Of a stretch of DNA of 64,000 nt, positions 26,030 through 34,223 are shown piece after piece (positions within the stretch are counted from its first letter, which is position 1; each line of letters opens with the position of its first letter). Source of the stretch: Paenibacillus sp. FSL H7-0737 (lineage in GTDB: Bacteria; Bacillota; Bacilli; Paenibacillales; Paenibacillaceae). Under the pieces are notes generated by a model that saw nothing but the letters and a program-made list of their open reading frames with translations, searched no databases and was not told where the DNA came from. The stretch spans positions 4,526,001-4,590,000 of the forward strand of contig NZ_CP009279.1 of NCBI RefSeq assembly GCF_000758545.1, in the 5' to 3' direction. The translations under genes were made by a program, and so were the position numbers.

Positions 26030-27388
26030 ATGATATCACTGGTGGAAGTACAAGAAACGAATAAGATGATCCGTGAAATGAATCTGGATGTACGTACTAT
26101 AACGATGGGGATCAGCCTCATGGATTGTGCACATACAGATATGAGAACTTTTAACCAAAACGTATACGACAAAATCACTAGATCCGCCGAGAAGCTCGTC
26201 AAAACAGGTGAAGATCTGGAAAGACAATTCGGTGTACCCATTGTTAATAAACGGATTTCTGTGACTCCTATTGCTATTGCTGCTGGCGCCGTAAAGACGG
26301 ATACGTATGTGCCTGTAGCGGAAATTTTGGACAAGGCTGCCAAAGAAGTCGGCGTTAACTTTATTGGCGGCTTCTCTGCGCTTGTGCAAAAAGGGTGCAC
26401 CAAAGGTGATCGTATTCTAATCGACAGTATCCCAGAAGCACTTGCAGTCACTGAAAGAGTTTGTTCTTCCGTCAACGTCGGCTCCTCCAGAAGTGGAATC
26501 AATATGGATGCTGTGAAATTAATGGGTGATATCATTATTCAAACTGCAGAACGCACCAAGGATCGGGATTCCATCGGCTGTGCTAAGCTGGTTGTCTTCT
26601 GTAATGCTGTCGAGGACAATCCTTTTATGGCTGGAGCCTTTCATGGGGTCGGTGAACGGGAATGTGTCATCAACGTTGGCGTCAGTGGCCCGGGTGTAAT
26701 CAAGCGTGCATTAGAGGAAGTAAAAGGTCAGGACTTCGAAACCCTGTGTGAAACGATCAAACGAACTGCGTTTAAAGTTACGCGTGTGGGACAACTAGTT
26801 GCGCAGGAAGCATCGAAACGGATGAACGTGCCTTTTGGGATTATCGATTTATCTCTGGCTCCAACACCAGAAATTGGGGATTCCATTGCGGAGATCTTTC
26901 AAGTCATGGGTCTGGAAGAAGCTGGCGCACCAGGAACAACAGCAGCTCTGGCGATTCTAAATGACAATGTTAAAAAAGGTGGCGTGATGGCCTCCTCCTA
27001 TGTTGGCGGACTCAGTGGAGCCTTTATTCCAGTTAGTGAAGATCACGGAATGATTCAAGCCGTACAACGTGGTGCTCTTACACTTGAGAAGCTAGAAGCC
27101 ATGACCTGTGTATGTTCTGTGGGACTGGACATGATTGCTATTCCGGGAAGTACCACCAAAGAGACGATCTCTGGCATCATCGCCGATGAAGCTGCTATCG
27201 GAATGGTCAACAACAAAACAACCGCTGTTCGCGTCATTCCTGTCATTGGTAAGGATGTAGGCGAAATTGTAGAATTTGGCGGCCTACTTGGATATGCGCC
27301 TGTCATGGCTGTTAACGGCTTCAATTGTGCCAACTTTATCAACCGAGGCGGACGAATTCCTGCTCCAATTCACAGCTTTAAGAACTAA
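26030..27388 (+). CDS. UPF0210/PFL-like family protein
   Basis: A 452-residue cytosolic protein. The start is the ATG at 26030 after AGGAGG; an ATG six bases earlier abuts the binding site. The family (DUF711) is related to glycyl-radical-like PFL folds but I see no C-terminal RVSGY-type glycyl radical motif, so it is not an active pyruvate formate lyase. Conserved stretches include MGISLMDCAHTD, FIGGFSALVQKG, SSRSGINMDAV and the C-terminal MAVNGFNCANFINRGGRIPAPIHSFKN. Function is unknown. It is co-transcribed with the ACT gene and followed by a terminator. Confidence 0.9.
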   Translation: MISLVEVQETNKMIREMNLDVRTITMGISLMDCAHTDMRTFNQNVYDKITRSAEKLVKTGEDLERQFGVPIVNKRISVTPIAIAAGAVKTDTYVPVAEILDKAAKEVGVNFIGGFSALVQKGCTKGDRILIDSIPEALAVTERVCSSVNVGSSRSGINMDAVKLMGDIIIQTAERTKDRDSIGCAKLVVFCNAVEDNPFMAGAFHGVGERECVINVGVSGPGVIKRALEEVKGQDFETLCETIKRTAFKVTRVGQLVAQEASKRMNVPFGIIDLSLAPTPEIGDSIAEIFQVMGLEEAGAPGTTAALAILNDNVKKGGVMASSYVGGLSGAFIPVSEDHGMIQAVQRGALTLEKLEAMTCVCSVGLDMIAIPGSTTKETISGIIADEAAIGMVNNKTTAVRVIPVIGKDVGEIVEFGGLLGYAPVMAVNGFNCANFINRGGRIPAPIHSFKN

Positions 27389-27400
27389 TAGAAACCTCAA

Positions 27401-27441
27401 ACAGCAAGTCCCTATTTGTACCTAGGCGACTTGCTGTTTTT
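27401..27441 (+). terminator. Terminator of the ACT-UPF0210 operon
   Basis: ACAGCAAGTC (27401-27410) pairs perfectly with GACTTGCTGT (27428-27437), followed by seven T. It begins 12 bases after the UPF0210 stop. Confidence 0.92.
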
Positions 27442-27479
27442 TTATTGTTCAGAGCTTGAAGATGTTAATGTTATCAGAT

Positions 27480-27881
27480 TTAAGCTCTCTGGATCCCAAT
27501 ATTAGGTGTTCCCCCGGTCAAATCGATAAATAATACATAGTCATTTCCATCCGTGCCCTTCAGCACGAGTCCTGTCTGACTTGAAACTCCCACAGCGAAA
27601 TATCTGACTTGCTGAAGGCTCGTAGGTGCTGAAACTGGTGACAATGCCTGATTCACCGCGATCAAACGGGTCGCAGTTTTGATGGTGCCTGCACCGCTAA
27701 TCTCACCGGTAACCCCCAAATGACCGAGCAGGGACTGACTGCCGTTCACCTGAAGGCTTCCCATAATAGTCTGACTACCATTTAATTGCAAGTTTGAATC
27801 GATAGTCTCATTCCCGTTGACATGCAGATCATTTTGAATGGTCTGACTTCCTGTAACAAGAATATTATCGAAGGTTGGCAA
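27480..27881 (-). CDS. Small protein with five 12-residue repeats, possible surface/structural protein
   Basis: A 133-residue protein. The start is placed at TTG 27881, nine bases after AAAGGG; an ATG at 27890 directly abuts that site. Residues 10-69 are five 12-residue units (TGSQTIQNDLHV, NGNETIDSNLQL, NGSQTIMGSLQV, NGSQSLLGHLGV, TGEISGAGTIKT) with hydrophobics at fixed positions, which suggests a small beta-solenoid. The remaining 60 residues (ending LVLKGTDGNDYVLFIDLTGGTPNIGIQ) look like a beta-rich cap. No signal peptide or cysteine. It is divergent from two glycan genes, one CgeB-like, so a spore- or cell-surface protein is a guess. Confidence 0.6.
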   Translation of the reverse strand: MPTFDNILVTGSQTIQNDLHVNGNETIDSNLQLNGSQTIMGSLQVNGSQSLLGHLGVTGEISGAGTIKTATRLIAVNQALSPVSAPTSLQQVRYFAVGVSSQTGLVLKGTDGNDYVLFIDLTGGTPNIGIQRA

Positions 27882-28096
27882 GACGATCATCCCTTTCAGG
27901 TTTTATAGTATATCTTATGTTAGACAAGACAATCCGGTCATAGATAGATATACATCTTTTACTAAATCCGCTTTTTCCTTCAAGATTCAGATTAATGGTC
28001 TTATACCTAAAGTCAAATGAACCCCCTACACATATAATGATTAGCAAGACTAGGTGCTAGAGCGAACGACTGGCTCCAATGAATACAGGAGGAATT

Positions 28097-29134
28097 ATGA
28101 AGAAGACAGCTACTAGGCTCACTCCTCAAAGGATCTCAACTCACGAAGTCTCCATCAGCCAAGTTCATCAATCGCAACACCATAATCTCATTCTCGAGAA
28201 CTCTTACAGAGCGGAAACCATAATACGGGAACTAAAGCAATTAAGAGTATTGCTTCTGGTCCCCTCAGAGATAAGTGATAAAATGCCTAATGTACGACTT
28301 TTTAAAGATCAGCTAAGGCATCTGGTCAAAGAAGTGCTTGCCATTAAGTTACATCATAATCTAGAAGAATATTTAGCCCAGTATCAGCCTGATATGATAC
28401 TAGCCTTGGGATCAGAATCCCTGTTCCCTGAGGAGAATATTCCTGCCCTCAAAGCTTATAACGCTCCTAAGGCTGTATGGATGGCAGACGCGACCTGCCT
28501 TACCCGAACAGAACGTAATCTAGCGCTGTTATTCGATTATATTTTCACACAGAACATAGCTAATCTAATCTATTATCAAGGTTTACGTGAGAAACATTCG
28601 TGCTACCTCCCTTATGCTCCAGATACAGAACTCTATTATCCAAGACGTGTCGAGAACCGTTACCACAGTGACGTACTCATTCTCGGCCATTTTCAAATGA
28701 ATAGTGTTCTGGACACCCTAGCTCATTCAGAACTACTTCATGGCCTCAAGATATTGACCATTGGTAGCGGGTGGGAGCCCACCAAAAATTTCATAGACAT
28801 CACCTACGATAAAGCAGAAATATCTAACTATTATAATGGAGCAAGGATCATCATCAATTGCACAGGATCTGTGCAGCAAATTATGGAGGTCGCTGCTTGC
28901 GGTGTATTTCAGTTCGTGGAAGATCATCCCCATTTTCAAAGTTACCCCATCACAGAAGAAGGCCTTATTCGTTTCCAGAACTTTAAAGAGCTCTCTGAGA
29001 GCTTCAAGTACTATATTGCTCATAGTGATGCAAGGAGAAGTTCGGCCTCTCTTGCTCTAAAGGAAGTGAAGTACAATCATTCTTATCTTCAGCAGGGAAA
29101 GCTGCTTCTCAAAAAAATATTCACGGAACCATAG
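28097..29134 (+). CDS. CgeB-like glycosyltransferase
   Basis: A 345-residue protein from the ATG at 28097 behind AGGAGG. After a variable head, a GT-B-like fold is visible: LRVLLLVPSEISDKMPNVR, PDMILALGSE, APKAVWMADA, then ILGHFQMNSVLDTL and SNYYNGARIIINCTGSVQQIMEVAACGVFQFVED. The last part matches the C-terminal nucleotide-sugar-binding block of CgeB/spore-maturation glycosyltransferases. Those modify spore outer layers in Bacillus. The WbsX-like gene starts 13 bases downstream, so the two form an operon, and the 12-residue-repeat gene is divergent. Confidence 0.78.
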   Translation: MKKTATRLTPQRISTHEVSISQVHQSQHHNLILENSYRAETIIRELKQLRVLLLVPSEISDKMPNVRLFKDQLRHLVKEVLAIKLHHNLEEYLAQYQPDMILALGSESLFPEENIPALKAYNAPKAVWMADATCLTRTERNLALLFDYIFTQNIANLIYYQGLREKHSCYLPYAPDTELYYPRRVENRYHSDVLILGHFQMNSVLDTLAHSELLHGLKILTIGSGWEPTKNFIDITYDKAEISNYYNGARIIINCTGSVQQIMEVAACGVFQFVEDHPHFQSYPITEEGLIRFQNFKELSESFKYYIAHSDARRSSASLALKEVKYNHSYLQQGKLLLKKIFTEP

Positions 29135-29147
29135 GGGGTGACTTGAC

Positions 29148-30221
29148 TTGAAATGCATCGCTTTTGTATTGCCTCAGTTTCATCAGATAGCAGAGAACGA
29201 TTCCTGGTGGGGAGAGGGATTTACAGAATGGACAAATGTCAGGAAGGCTACAGCCCTTTATCCTGGACATGATCAACCGAAAAAACCGTTAAATAATAAC
29301 TACTACGATTTAACGGACCCTAATGTGAAACAATGGCAGGCAGAAACTGCAAAAGCTCATGGCATTTACGGTTTTTGTTATTATCACTATTGGTTCAATG
29401 GCAGGCGACTTCTGGAACAACCGGTTCAGCAGATTCTTGCCAGCAAAGAGCCTGACTTCCCCTTTTGTCTGTCTTGGGCTAACGAACCTTGGACACGAAG
29501 CTGGGATGGCACTGAAGAAGATGTCTTGATGCCACAAGAATATGGAGAAGAACGGGATTGGCGAATGCATTTTTATGCTTTGTTGGAGGTCTTCAAAGAT
29601 GAACGATATATTTGCGTAGACGGCAAACCAGTATTCATTATCTATAGATCCTCCAGCATCCCTCGGTGTGATGAGATGCTTCAATGTTGGCGTGATTTGG
29701 CTCAGCAAAACGGACTTAAGGGCCTTCATCTTGTCCGGACACTGGGCGGATTCCCCCTATATACAGAGCACGGGTTCGACGCCAGTCTAGAATTCGAGCC
29801 TCACTACACATTCGCACATGGCGGTGTAAAGCACTTATGGAGTTCCAAGCAGGTGGAGGATCAAAAGCATATTGTCATTGATTACGATGAATTATGGGAA
29901 TCTATGTTAGAACGGACACCTCATAGGGATGGGGAAATTATATATCCGGGAGCATTTGTTAACTGGGATAATACACCACGCAAAGGTGCTGCCGGACAAA
30001 GTACTTTAGGTGCAAATCCTCACAAATTCGGTCAATACCTGTCACGACAAATTGAGAGGACCAAGAAGATGTTCAAAAGTGATTTTATTTATATTAACGC
30101 TTGGAACGAATGGGCTGAGGGTGCCTATTTAGAACCGGATGATCATTATCGGTATCAATACTTGCAAGCCATTAAGAAAGCCCTTCAATATCATCACAAA
30201 GAAGATCCTTCCACGCCGTAG
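29148..30221 (+). CDS. WbsX-like / GH99-like glycan protein
   Basis: A 357-residue cytosolic protein starting at TTG. The N-terminus IAFVLPQFHQIAENDSWWGEGFTEWTNV and later FCYYHYWFNGRRLLE, SWANEPWTRSWDG and the C-terminal YINAWNEWAEGAYLEPD are hallmarks of the Glyco_tran_WbsX family, which shares the GH99-like TIM barrel. These genes sit in O-antigen and spore-crust glycan loci. The acidic residues in NEWAEG are candidates for catalysis. It is co-transcribed with the CgeB-like gene, and a bidirectional terminator overlaps its last codons. Confidence 0.85.
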   Translation: MKCIAFVLPQFHQIAENDSWWGEGFTEWTNVRKATALYPGHDQPKKPLNNNYYDLTDPNVKQWQAETAKAHGIYGFCYYHYWFNGRRLLEQPVQQILASKEPDFPFCLSWANEPWTRSWDGTEEDVLMPQEYGEERDWRMHFYALLEVFKDERYICVDGKPVFIIYRSSSIPRCDEMLQCWRDLAQQNGLKGLHLVRTLGGFPLYTEHGFDASLEFEPHYTFAHGGVKHLWSSKQVEDQKHIVIDYDELWESMLERTPHRDGEIIYPGAFVNWDNTPRKGAAGQSTLGANPHKFGQYLSRQIERTKKMFKSDFIYINAWNEWAEGAYLEPDDHYRYQYLQAIKKALQYHHKEDPSTP

Positions 30222-30241
30222 CGTCAGAAGGATCTTCTTCT
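30200..30241. terminator. Bidirectional terminator between WbsX-like and MFS genes
   Basis: AGAAGATCCTTC (30200-30211) and GAAGGATCTTCT (30227-30238) form a perfect 12-bp stem with a 15-base loop. A short T-run follows on the plus strand, and an A-rich stretch lies on the other side. The stem's left arm is inside the last codons of the WbsX-like gene. Confidence 0.8.
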
Positions 30242-30249
30242 TTTACTCC

Positions 30250-31713
30250 TTATGGTCTTTCCGAAGTCTGCACTCTGGCGCTTCTTGCACTAATCATTCT
30301 CCAACCCGTTAGCAGTGCAGCCACAAAGCATATGGATGCCGAAGTCATGAACACTACATGCATCCCACTGATAAATAACTCTGGTCGGCCTGGAACTAGA
30401 CCTGTTACCCGATAACCAGCTTCACTGCTCATCACATGAAAGAGAATCGTCGTAGCTATCGTAATACCGACGACCATCCCCACATTACGAACAAGCGAGT
30501 TGACGCTGCCCGCAGAACCAAGCTGAGTTCTAGGCACCTTTGACATCACAAGCGAATTATTTGGCGACTGAAACAGACCACTCCCTATTCCTAACATAGC
30601 GATCCACACGCCTACCAGCACAACAGAGCTTCCTTCATGAAGCTCAGCTAATCCAAACTGAGCAATAACCATAACTACCAGCCCTGCAAAAGTTAGGAAT
30701 TCAGACCCGATTTTATCCGATAAAGCACCGCTTATTGGTGCTACGACTACCATACATATCGGTAATAACATCAACAGGAATCCCGCTTCAAAGGGCGATA
30801 GATTCAGCATATTCTGTGCATAAAACGGCGCGATGATATTAAAGCAGAAGTTCGCTGTAAACACGAGAAACCCACATAAAATACTTAATGAAAACAACGG
30901 ATTCTTAAATAATGACAATTGCAGTAGCGGTTCTTTCCGGCGAAGCTCCGTCCATAAGAAAGCAATGAAGCTGACTATAGCTACGATTAAAGACGTCACA
31001 ATTAAGCTATCCCCATAACCGAGCTGCTGTCCCAATAATAGCCCTGCGAACAAACTTATGATAAAAATAGCGAAGAGTAAACTACCTGGAACGTCTATTG
31101 TAGATTTCGTCCTAGTTAAATCCTTAGGCAGTACCTTCCAGCCTAACAGGATAGCGATCACTCCAATAGGAATGTTCACCCAAAAAATATACTCCCAGCC
31201 TAATGTCGAAACCATAATCCCACCTAAGCTAGGGCCAGCTATACTTCCCAGAGACACGAATGTACCTATGAAACCAAGCGCTTTCCCCCGCTCATTGGCA
31301 GGAAAGATATCCGTAACGATTCCCTGGCTGTTCGCCATTGTCATCGAAGCTCCGATAGCCTGAATGACACGCGAAGCAAGTAAAGCAGGTAAACTTATAC
31401 TAAATCCACACAGCATAGAACCAATAACAAAAACTATCGTACCAATCTTAAAGATTCGAATCTTCCCGACAATATCTCCAAGCTTCCCGAAGAAAAGAAT
31501 CGCAGCACAAATTGCCATCAAATATCCTGTGGTTACCCATTCGATTTGTGCCATAGGCAGCTTCAATTGTTTCGATAATTCTGGCAGAGCGATGTTGACA
31601 ATACTACCATCAAGTGTGGACATGAAGGTGAAAATATTCAGAACAATTAAAATCATCCAGCGTTTCTTCTGAATTTCCTTGTCTTCCTGATAGGTTGCGC
31701 TAATAGAACTCAT
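30250..31713 (-). CDS. MFS drug efflux transporter, DHA2 (14-TMS) family
   Basis: A 487-residue membrane protein with about 14 hydrophobic segments. Family motifs are LDGSIVNIALPELSKQL in segment 1, GKLGDIVGK (motif A, loop 2-3) and ASRVIQAIGASMTMANSQGIVTDIFP (motif B/C region, segments 4-5). It is probably a proton-driven multidrug antiporter of the EmrB/QacA type. GAGGTG precedes the ATG. A MarR gene is divergent, and its two GTTGCG..CGCAAC dyads cover the -35 boxes of both genes, so pump expression is probably derepressed by a toxic ligand. Confidence 0.92.
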   Translation of the reverse strand: MSSISATYQEDKEIQKKRWMILIVLNIFTFMSTLDGSIVNIALPELSKQLKLPMAQIEWVTTGYLMAICAAILFFGKLGDIVGKIRIFKIGTIVFVIGSMLCGFSISLPALLASRVIQAIGASMTMANSQGIVTDIFPANERGKALGFIGTFVSLGSIAGPSLGGIMVSTLGWEYIFWVNIPIGVIAILLGWKVLPKDLTRTKSTIDVPGSLLFAIFIISLFAGLLLGQQLGYGDSLIVTSLIVAIVSFIAFLWTELRRKEPLLQLSLFKNPLFSLSILCGFLVFTANFCFNIIAPFYAQNMLNLSPFEAGFLLMLLPICMVVVAPISGALSDKIGSEFLTFAGLVVMVIAQFGLAELHEGSSVVLVGVWIAMLGIGSGLFQSPNNSLVMSKVPRTQLGSAGSVNSLVRNVGMVVGITIATTILFHVMSSEAGYRVTGLVPGRPELFISGMHVVFMTSASICFVAALLTGWRMISARSARVQTSERP

Positions 31714-31749
31714 AAACTAACACCTCATTGAATATAAAATCAACGTTTA

Positions 31750-31763
31750 GTTGCGCACGCAAC
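31750..31763. promoter_or_regulatory. MarR operator over the MFS promoter
   Basis: GTTGCGCACGCAAC is a near-perfect dyad. On the minus strand its TTGCGT serves as a -35, 17 bases from TTTTAT at 31739-31734. Binding would block pump transcription. The centre lies 45 bp from the second operator. Confidence 0.75.
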
Positions 31764-31794
31764 AAAACTCACTTACCCAGTGTACATCAATTTA

Positions 31795-31808
31795 GTTGCG
31801 CGCGCAAC
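31795..31808. promoter_or_regulatory. MarR operator over its own promoter
   Basis: GTTGCGCGCGCAAC is a perfect 14-bp palindrome. On the plus strand TTGCGC (31796-31801) is 17 bases from TACACT (31819-31824), a promoter for the marR-type gene. The arrangement mirrors that of the other operator and predicts autorepression. Confidence 0.75.
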
Positions 31809-31877
31809 GACTTTATTGTACACTTTGTCTCAGAGTAGCAAATACGCGAACTATAAACCCAAAGAGGTGTCTATATC

Positions 31878-32297
31878 TTGGAAAAAGAGCCTATAGGAAA
31901 GTTGATTTCCTATTTTCATCGTCAAAATCAAAAGCAATTGGTAAAAAAATTCATGCCCTATGGAATAGGTAGTGGTGGGCAACATAGTTTTCTAAAACTG
32001 ATTACTTCCAGACCAGGGATTACACAAGATCAACTAACTTCTGAACTAAAATTCGATAAAGCCACCACCGCACGCTCCGTGAAGCAATTAGAGAATTCGG
32101 GTTATATTGAACGTAAACCAGATCCTAATGATCGACGCTCTCAACTACTATATCCAACGCCTAAAGCAATCGATTTCTCGCCAATTCTTCAGTCTATTTT
32201 AGATGATTATAACAAGAACCTAGTTGGTAAATTAACCAGCGAGGAAGTAGAGCAGCTTCGCTACTTACTTCAAAAAATCAGCACTGACGAAGAATAG
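31878..32297 (+). CDS. MarR-family transcriptional regulator
   Basis: A 139-residue winged-helix dimer, starting at TTG after AAAGAGGTG. The HTH is ITQDQLTSELKFDKATTARSVKQLENSGYIERK, followed by the wing basic/acidic motif PDPNDRRSQLLYPTPKA (the DxR motif of MarR). Helices at both ends would form the dimer interface. It is divergent from the DHA2 pump, and the shared region has two matching dyads. The ligand is unknown. Confidence 0.93.
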   Translation: MEKEPIGKLISYFHRQNQKQLVKKFMPYGIGSGGQHSFLKLITSRPGITQDQLTSELKFDKATTARSVKQLENSGYIERKPDPNDRRSQLLYPTPKAIDFSPILQSILDDYNKNLVGKLTSEEVEQLRYLLQKISTDEE

Positions 32298-32307
32298 GAC
32301 AAAAAAA

Positions 32308-32359
32308 GAAACTGTCTCAAAAGTAGTAAAGGCTACTTAAAGGACAGCTTCTTTTTTTT
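32308..32359. terminator. Bidirectional terminator after the marR gene
   Basis: GAAACTGTC pairs with GGACAGCTTC, with an inner AAGTAG (32321-32326)/CTACTT (32333-32338). A T-run follows on the plus strand, and an A7 run at its 5' side serves the minus strand. Confidence 0.85.
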
Positions 32360-32364
32360 GAGAA

Positions 32365-32453
32365 TTATTAGGGAAATCCTCCCTAAAAATCAGAGTAATA
32401 TCGGTATTTGCCAACAAATCAGCGAAATTATAGGGAGAAATTCCCTAATTATC
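32365..32453. repeat. Inverted-repeat element built from TTAGGGA..TCCCTAA dyads
   Basis: Two arms, about 32365-32391 and 32426-32453, are each themselves dyads (TTAGGGAAATCCTCCCTAA, and TAGGGAGAAATTCCCTAA). They are also inverted copies of each other, separated by about 34 bases. The unit could fold as one long or two short hairpins. It lies between the marR terminator and the end of the lipoprotein gene, and may be a dispersed intergenic repeat. Confidence 0.5.
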
Positions 32454-32552
32454 GATCTGTGCTCCCGTTTCCTTGGTGAGGACACTCCACTTTTCCACAA
32501 TCAGTCCATTCACTCCGCTACTTTTAGAGAAAAAATCTATATCATCCCGTAC

Positions 32553-34223
32553 TTACTTCACCTTTACAGTTTCAGCAACTTCTTTAGTAATCGCCTCCCC
32601 GCCGAGGCTCTTCCATTTCGCTACAAAAACATCAAAGTCACTAAGCGGTGAATCGCCCACAATGATATTCAAAAATGTCTCGCTCTCCAGATTTTGCAGC
32701 TCCGTCCACTTACTCTTCATTAGTTGGGTGTTTCCGTAAAATACTCCCCGCACTCCCTCAATTGCAGTTGAGGTTAAGACGGCAACTCCATATTTATATG
32801 CATTCGCTGCTTTCCAGCCTTCCAGATCTTTCTTTGGTTGTTCAGTGTCCTCCACCCATTGATCATAAATGAGACGGGTATCTGGATTTAATGTTTCCGG
32901 GTCTATTTTGCCATGTAAAGCTTGCTGGATATCTGCATAATGTTTCTCTATCGCATCCGAATAATCAATTAAAAGGTCAAACGGATAATAAGCACGCAGC
33001 TGAATTCCTGTTTGCGCAGAGAAATCATCCAGCTTCTTAACTTCCTCCGAATTAGGGTCTTGTCTTCTCTCAAGTCTTGTAAACACGTTCAACTGCTTCA
33101 TAATCGCCTCTGGATGCTCGAAACCTTTACGCACAACAAGGTAACGGTCTGTTACCGGAGCCAAATGAGCAACAAATTTACCAGACTCATCAAGTGGAGC
33201 AGCATACGCTCTCCATTCTGCCTTCGTATCGAGAGCAACCGCCTCTGACAAAGGATAATACGGCATCCACCACGGGCCAAAGAACATGCCTGATTTCCCT
33301 GTAATAATAGGCTCTTGCGTTTCTTTATAAAGTGCAAAATTAGGGTCCAGCAACCCTCTTTTATACCAATCAGCCAGTTTGGCTAGCGCTTGTTTGGTCT
33401 CAGGTGCAATGGATCCATATACGATATTCCCAGCGTTATCCTTGATCCAATTGGTGGGAAAAGCATGCAATGCACTAAACACAGCATCCAGACCATTTAC
33501 TAATGGCTTTGTCCCATAGATGATATTTTTGTAGCCGCTAAGTCCGACCGTATCTCTTTTGCCATTGCCATCGGGGTCCTTCTCAATAAAAGCCTTCGCT
33601 ATGTTCTCAATATCTTCAAAGGTTTGCGGTGCCTGCAGCTCCAGTTTATCCAGCCAATCCTGACGCACCCAGAGCAGAACAGGCGAATCCGCATCAATGG
33701 CTACATTAGGCAATCCGTATAATTTGCCGTATCGAGAAGCATCGGATAATGCCTCACCCTGAGTAGAATTGTACATATCCTTAATTAAATCAGAGCCATA
33801 TACATTGTAGGTCTCTGTAAGATCCTCTATCATGTCATTATCAATGAGTTTCTTCAATTGATCTCGATCAACAACCATCGCATCCGGCAAATCATTGCTA
33901 TCGATCGCAAGCTGTGCTTTTTGATTAAAAGCATCTTCACCCTTCGCTTCCCAAGAGTGAACTACCTTGATATTCGTAATGCTCTCCAAATAACGGGTGA
34001 TTGGATTGTTGTCGTTGCTGTCACCTGTATTTAGCCTGGAATCGGGAACCTTAAATCCTACACGAATCACGATCGGATCTTCGTATTTGCTATACGCTAA
34101 AGAAGCATCTTCGACCTCACCCTGAGGACTTCGAGTAGAATCTACTGTTTTGTTCTGGTCACGGCATGATGTAAGTCCGATCATCATTACAAGTAAGAGG
34201 ATGGATCTATACAATCTCATCAT
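32553..34223 (-). CDS. Extracellular solute-binding lipoprotein beside YesMN
   Basis: A 556-residue secreted lipoprotein. The signal peptide MMRLYRSILLLVMMIG ends in lipobox LTSC (Cys20). The mature part has the family-1 type sugar-binding pattern, e.g. ITRYLESITNIKVVHSW and the FEDIENIAKAFIEKDPDGNGKRDTVGLSG stretch typical of LplA-like proteins. It overlaps the YesN-type gene by four bases and has no adjacent permease of its own. It may feed the LplB/LplC pair upstream or act as a sensing protein for the YesM-type kinase. The substrate is probably an oligosaccharide. Confidence 0.86.
   Translation of the reverse strand: MMRLYRSILLLVMMIGLTSCRDQNKTVDSTRSPQGEVEDASLAYSKYEDPIVIRVGFKVPDSRLNTGDSNDNNPITRYLESITNIKVVHSWEAKGEDAFNQKAQLAIDSNDLPDAMVVDRDQLKKLIDNDMIEDLTETYNVYGSDLIKDMYNSTQGEALSDASRYGKLYGLPNVAIDADSPVLLWVRQDWLDKLELQAPQTFEDIENIAKAFIEKDPDGNGKRDTVGLSGYKNIIYGTKPLVNGLDAVFSALHAFPTNWIKDNAGNIVYGSIAPETKQALAKLADWYKRGLLDPNFALYKETQEPIITGKSGMFFGPWWMPYYPLSEAVALDTKAEWRAYAAPLDESGKFVAHLAPVTDRYLVVRKGFEHPEAIMKQLNVFTRLERRQDPNSEEVKKLDDFSAQTGIQLRAYYPFDLLIDYSDAIEKHYADIQQALHGKIDPETLNPDTRLIYDQWVEDTEQPKKDLEGWKAANAYKYGVAVLTSTAIEGVRGVFYGNTQLMKSKWTELQNLESETFLNIIVGDSPLSDFDVFVAKWKSLGGEAITKEVAETVKVK

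Noticed and set aside
28020..28050. Sporulation-type promoter (CATATAAT) before the CgeB-like gene
   Set aside because: The -10 resembles sigma-E/K sites, but no matching -35 is at the right distance.
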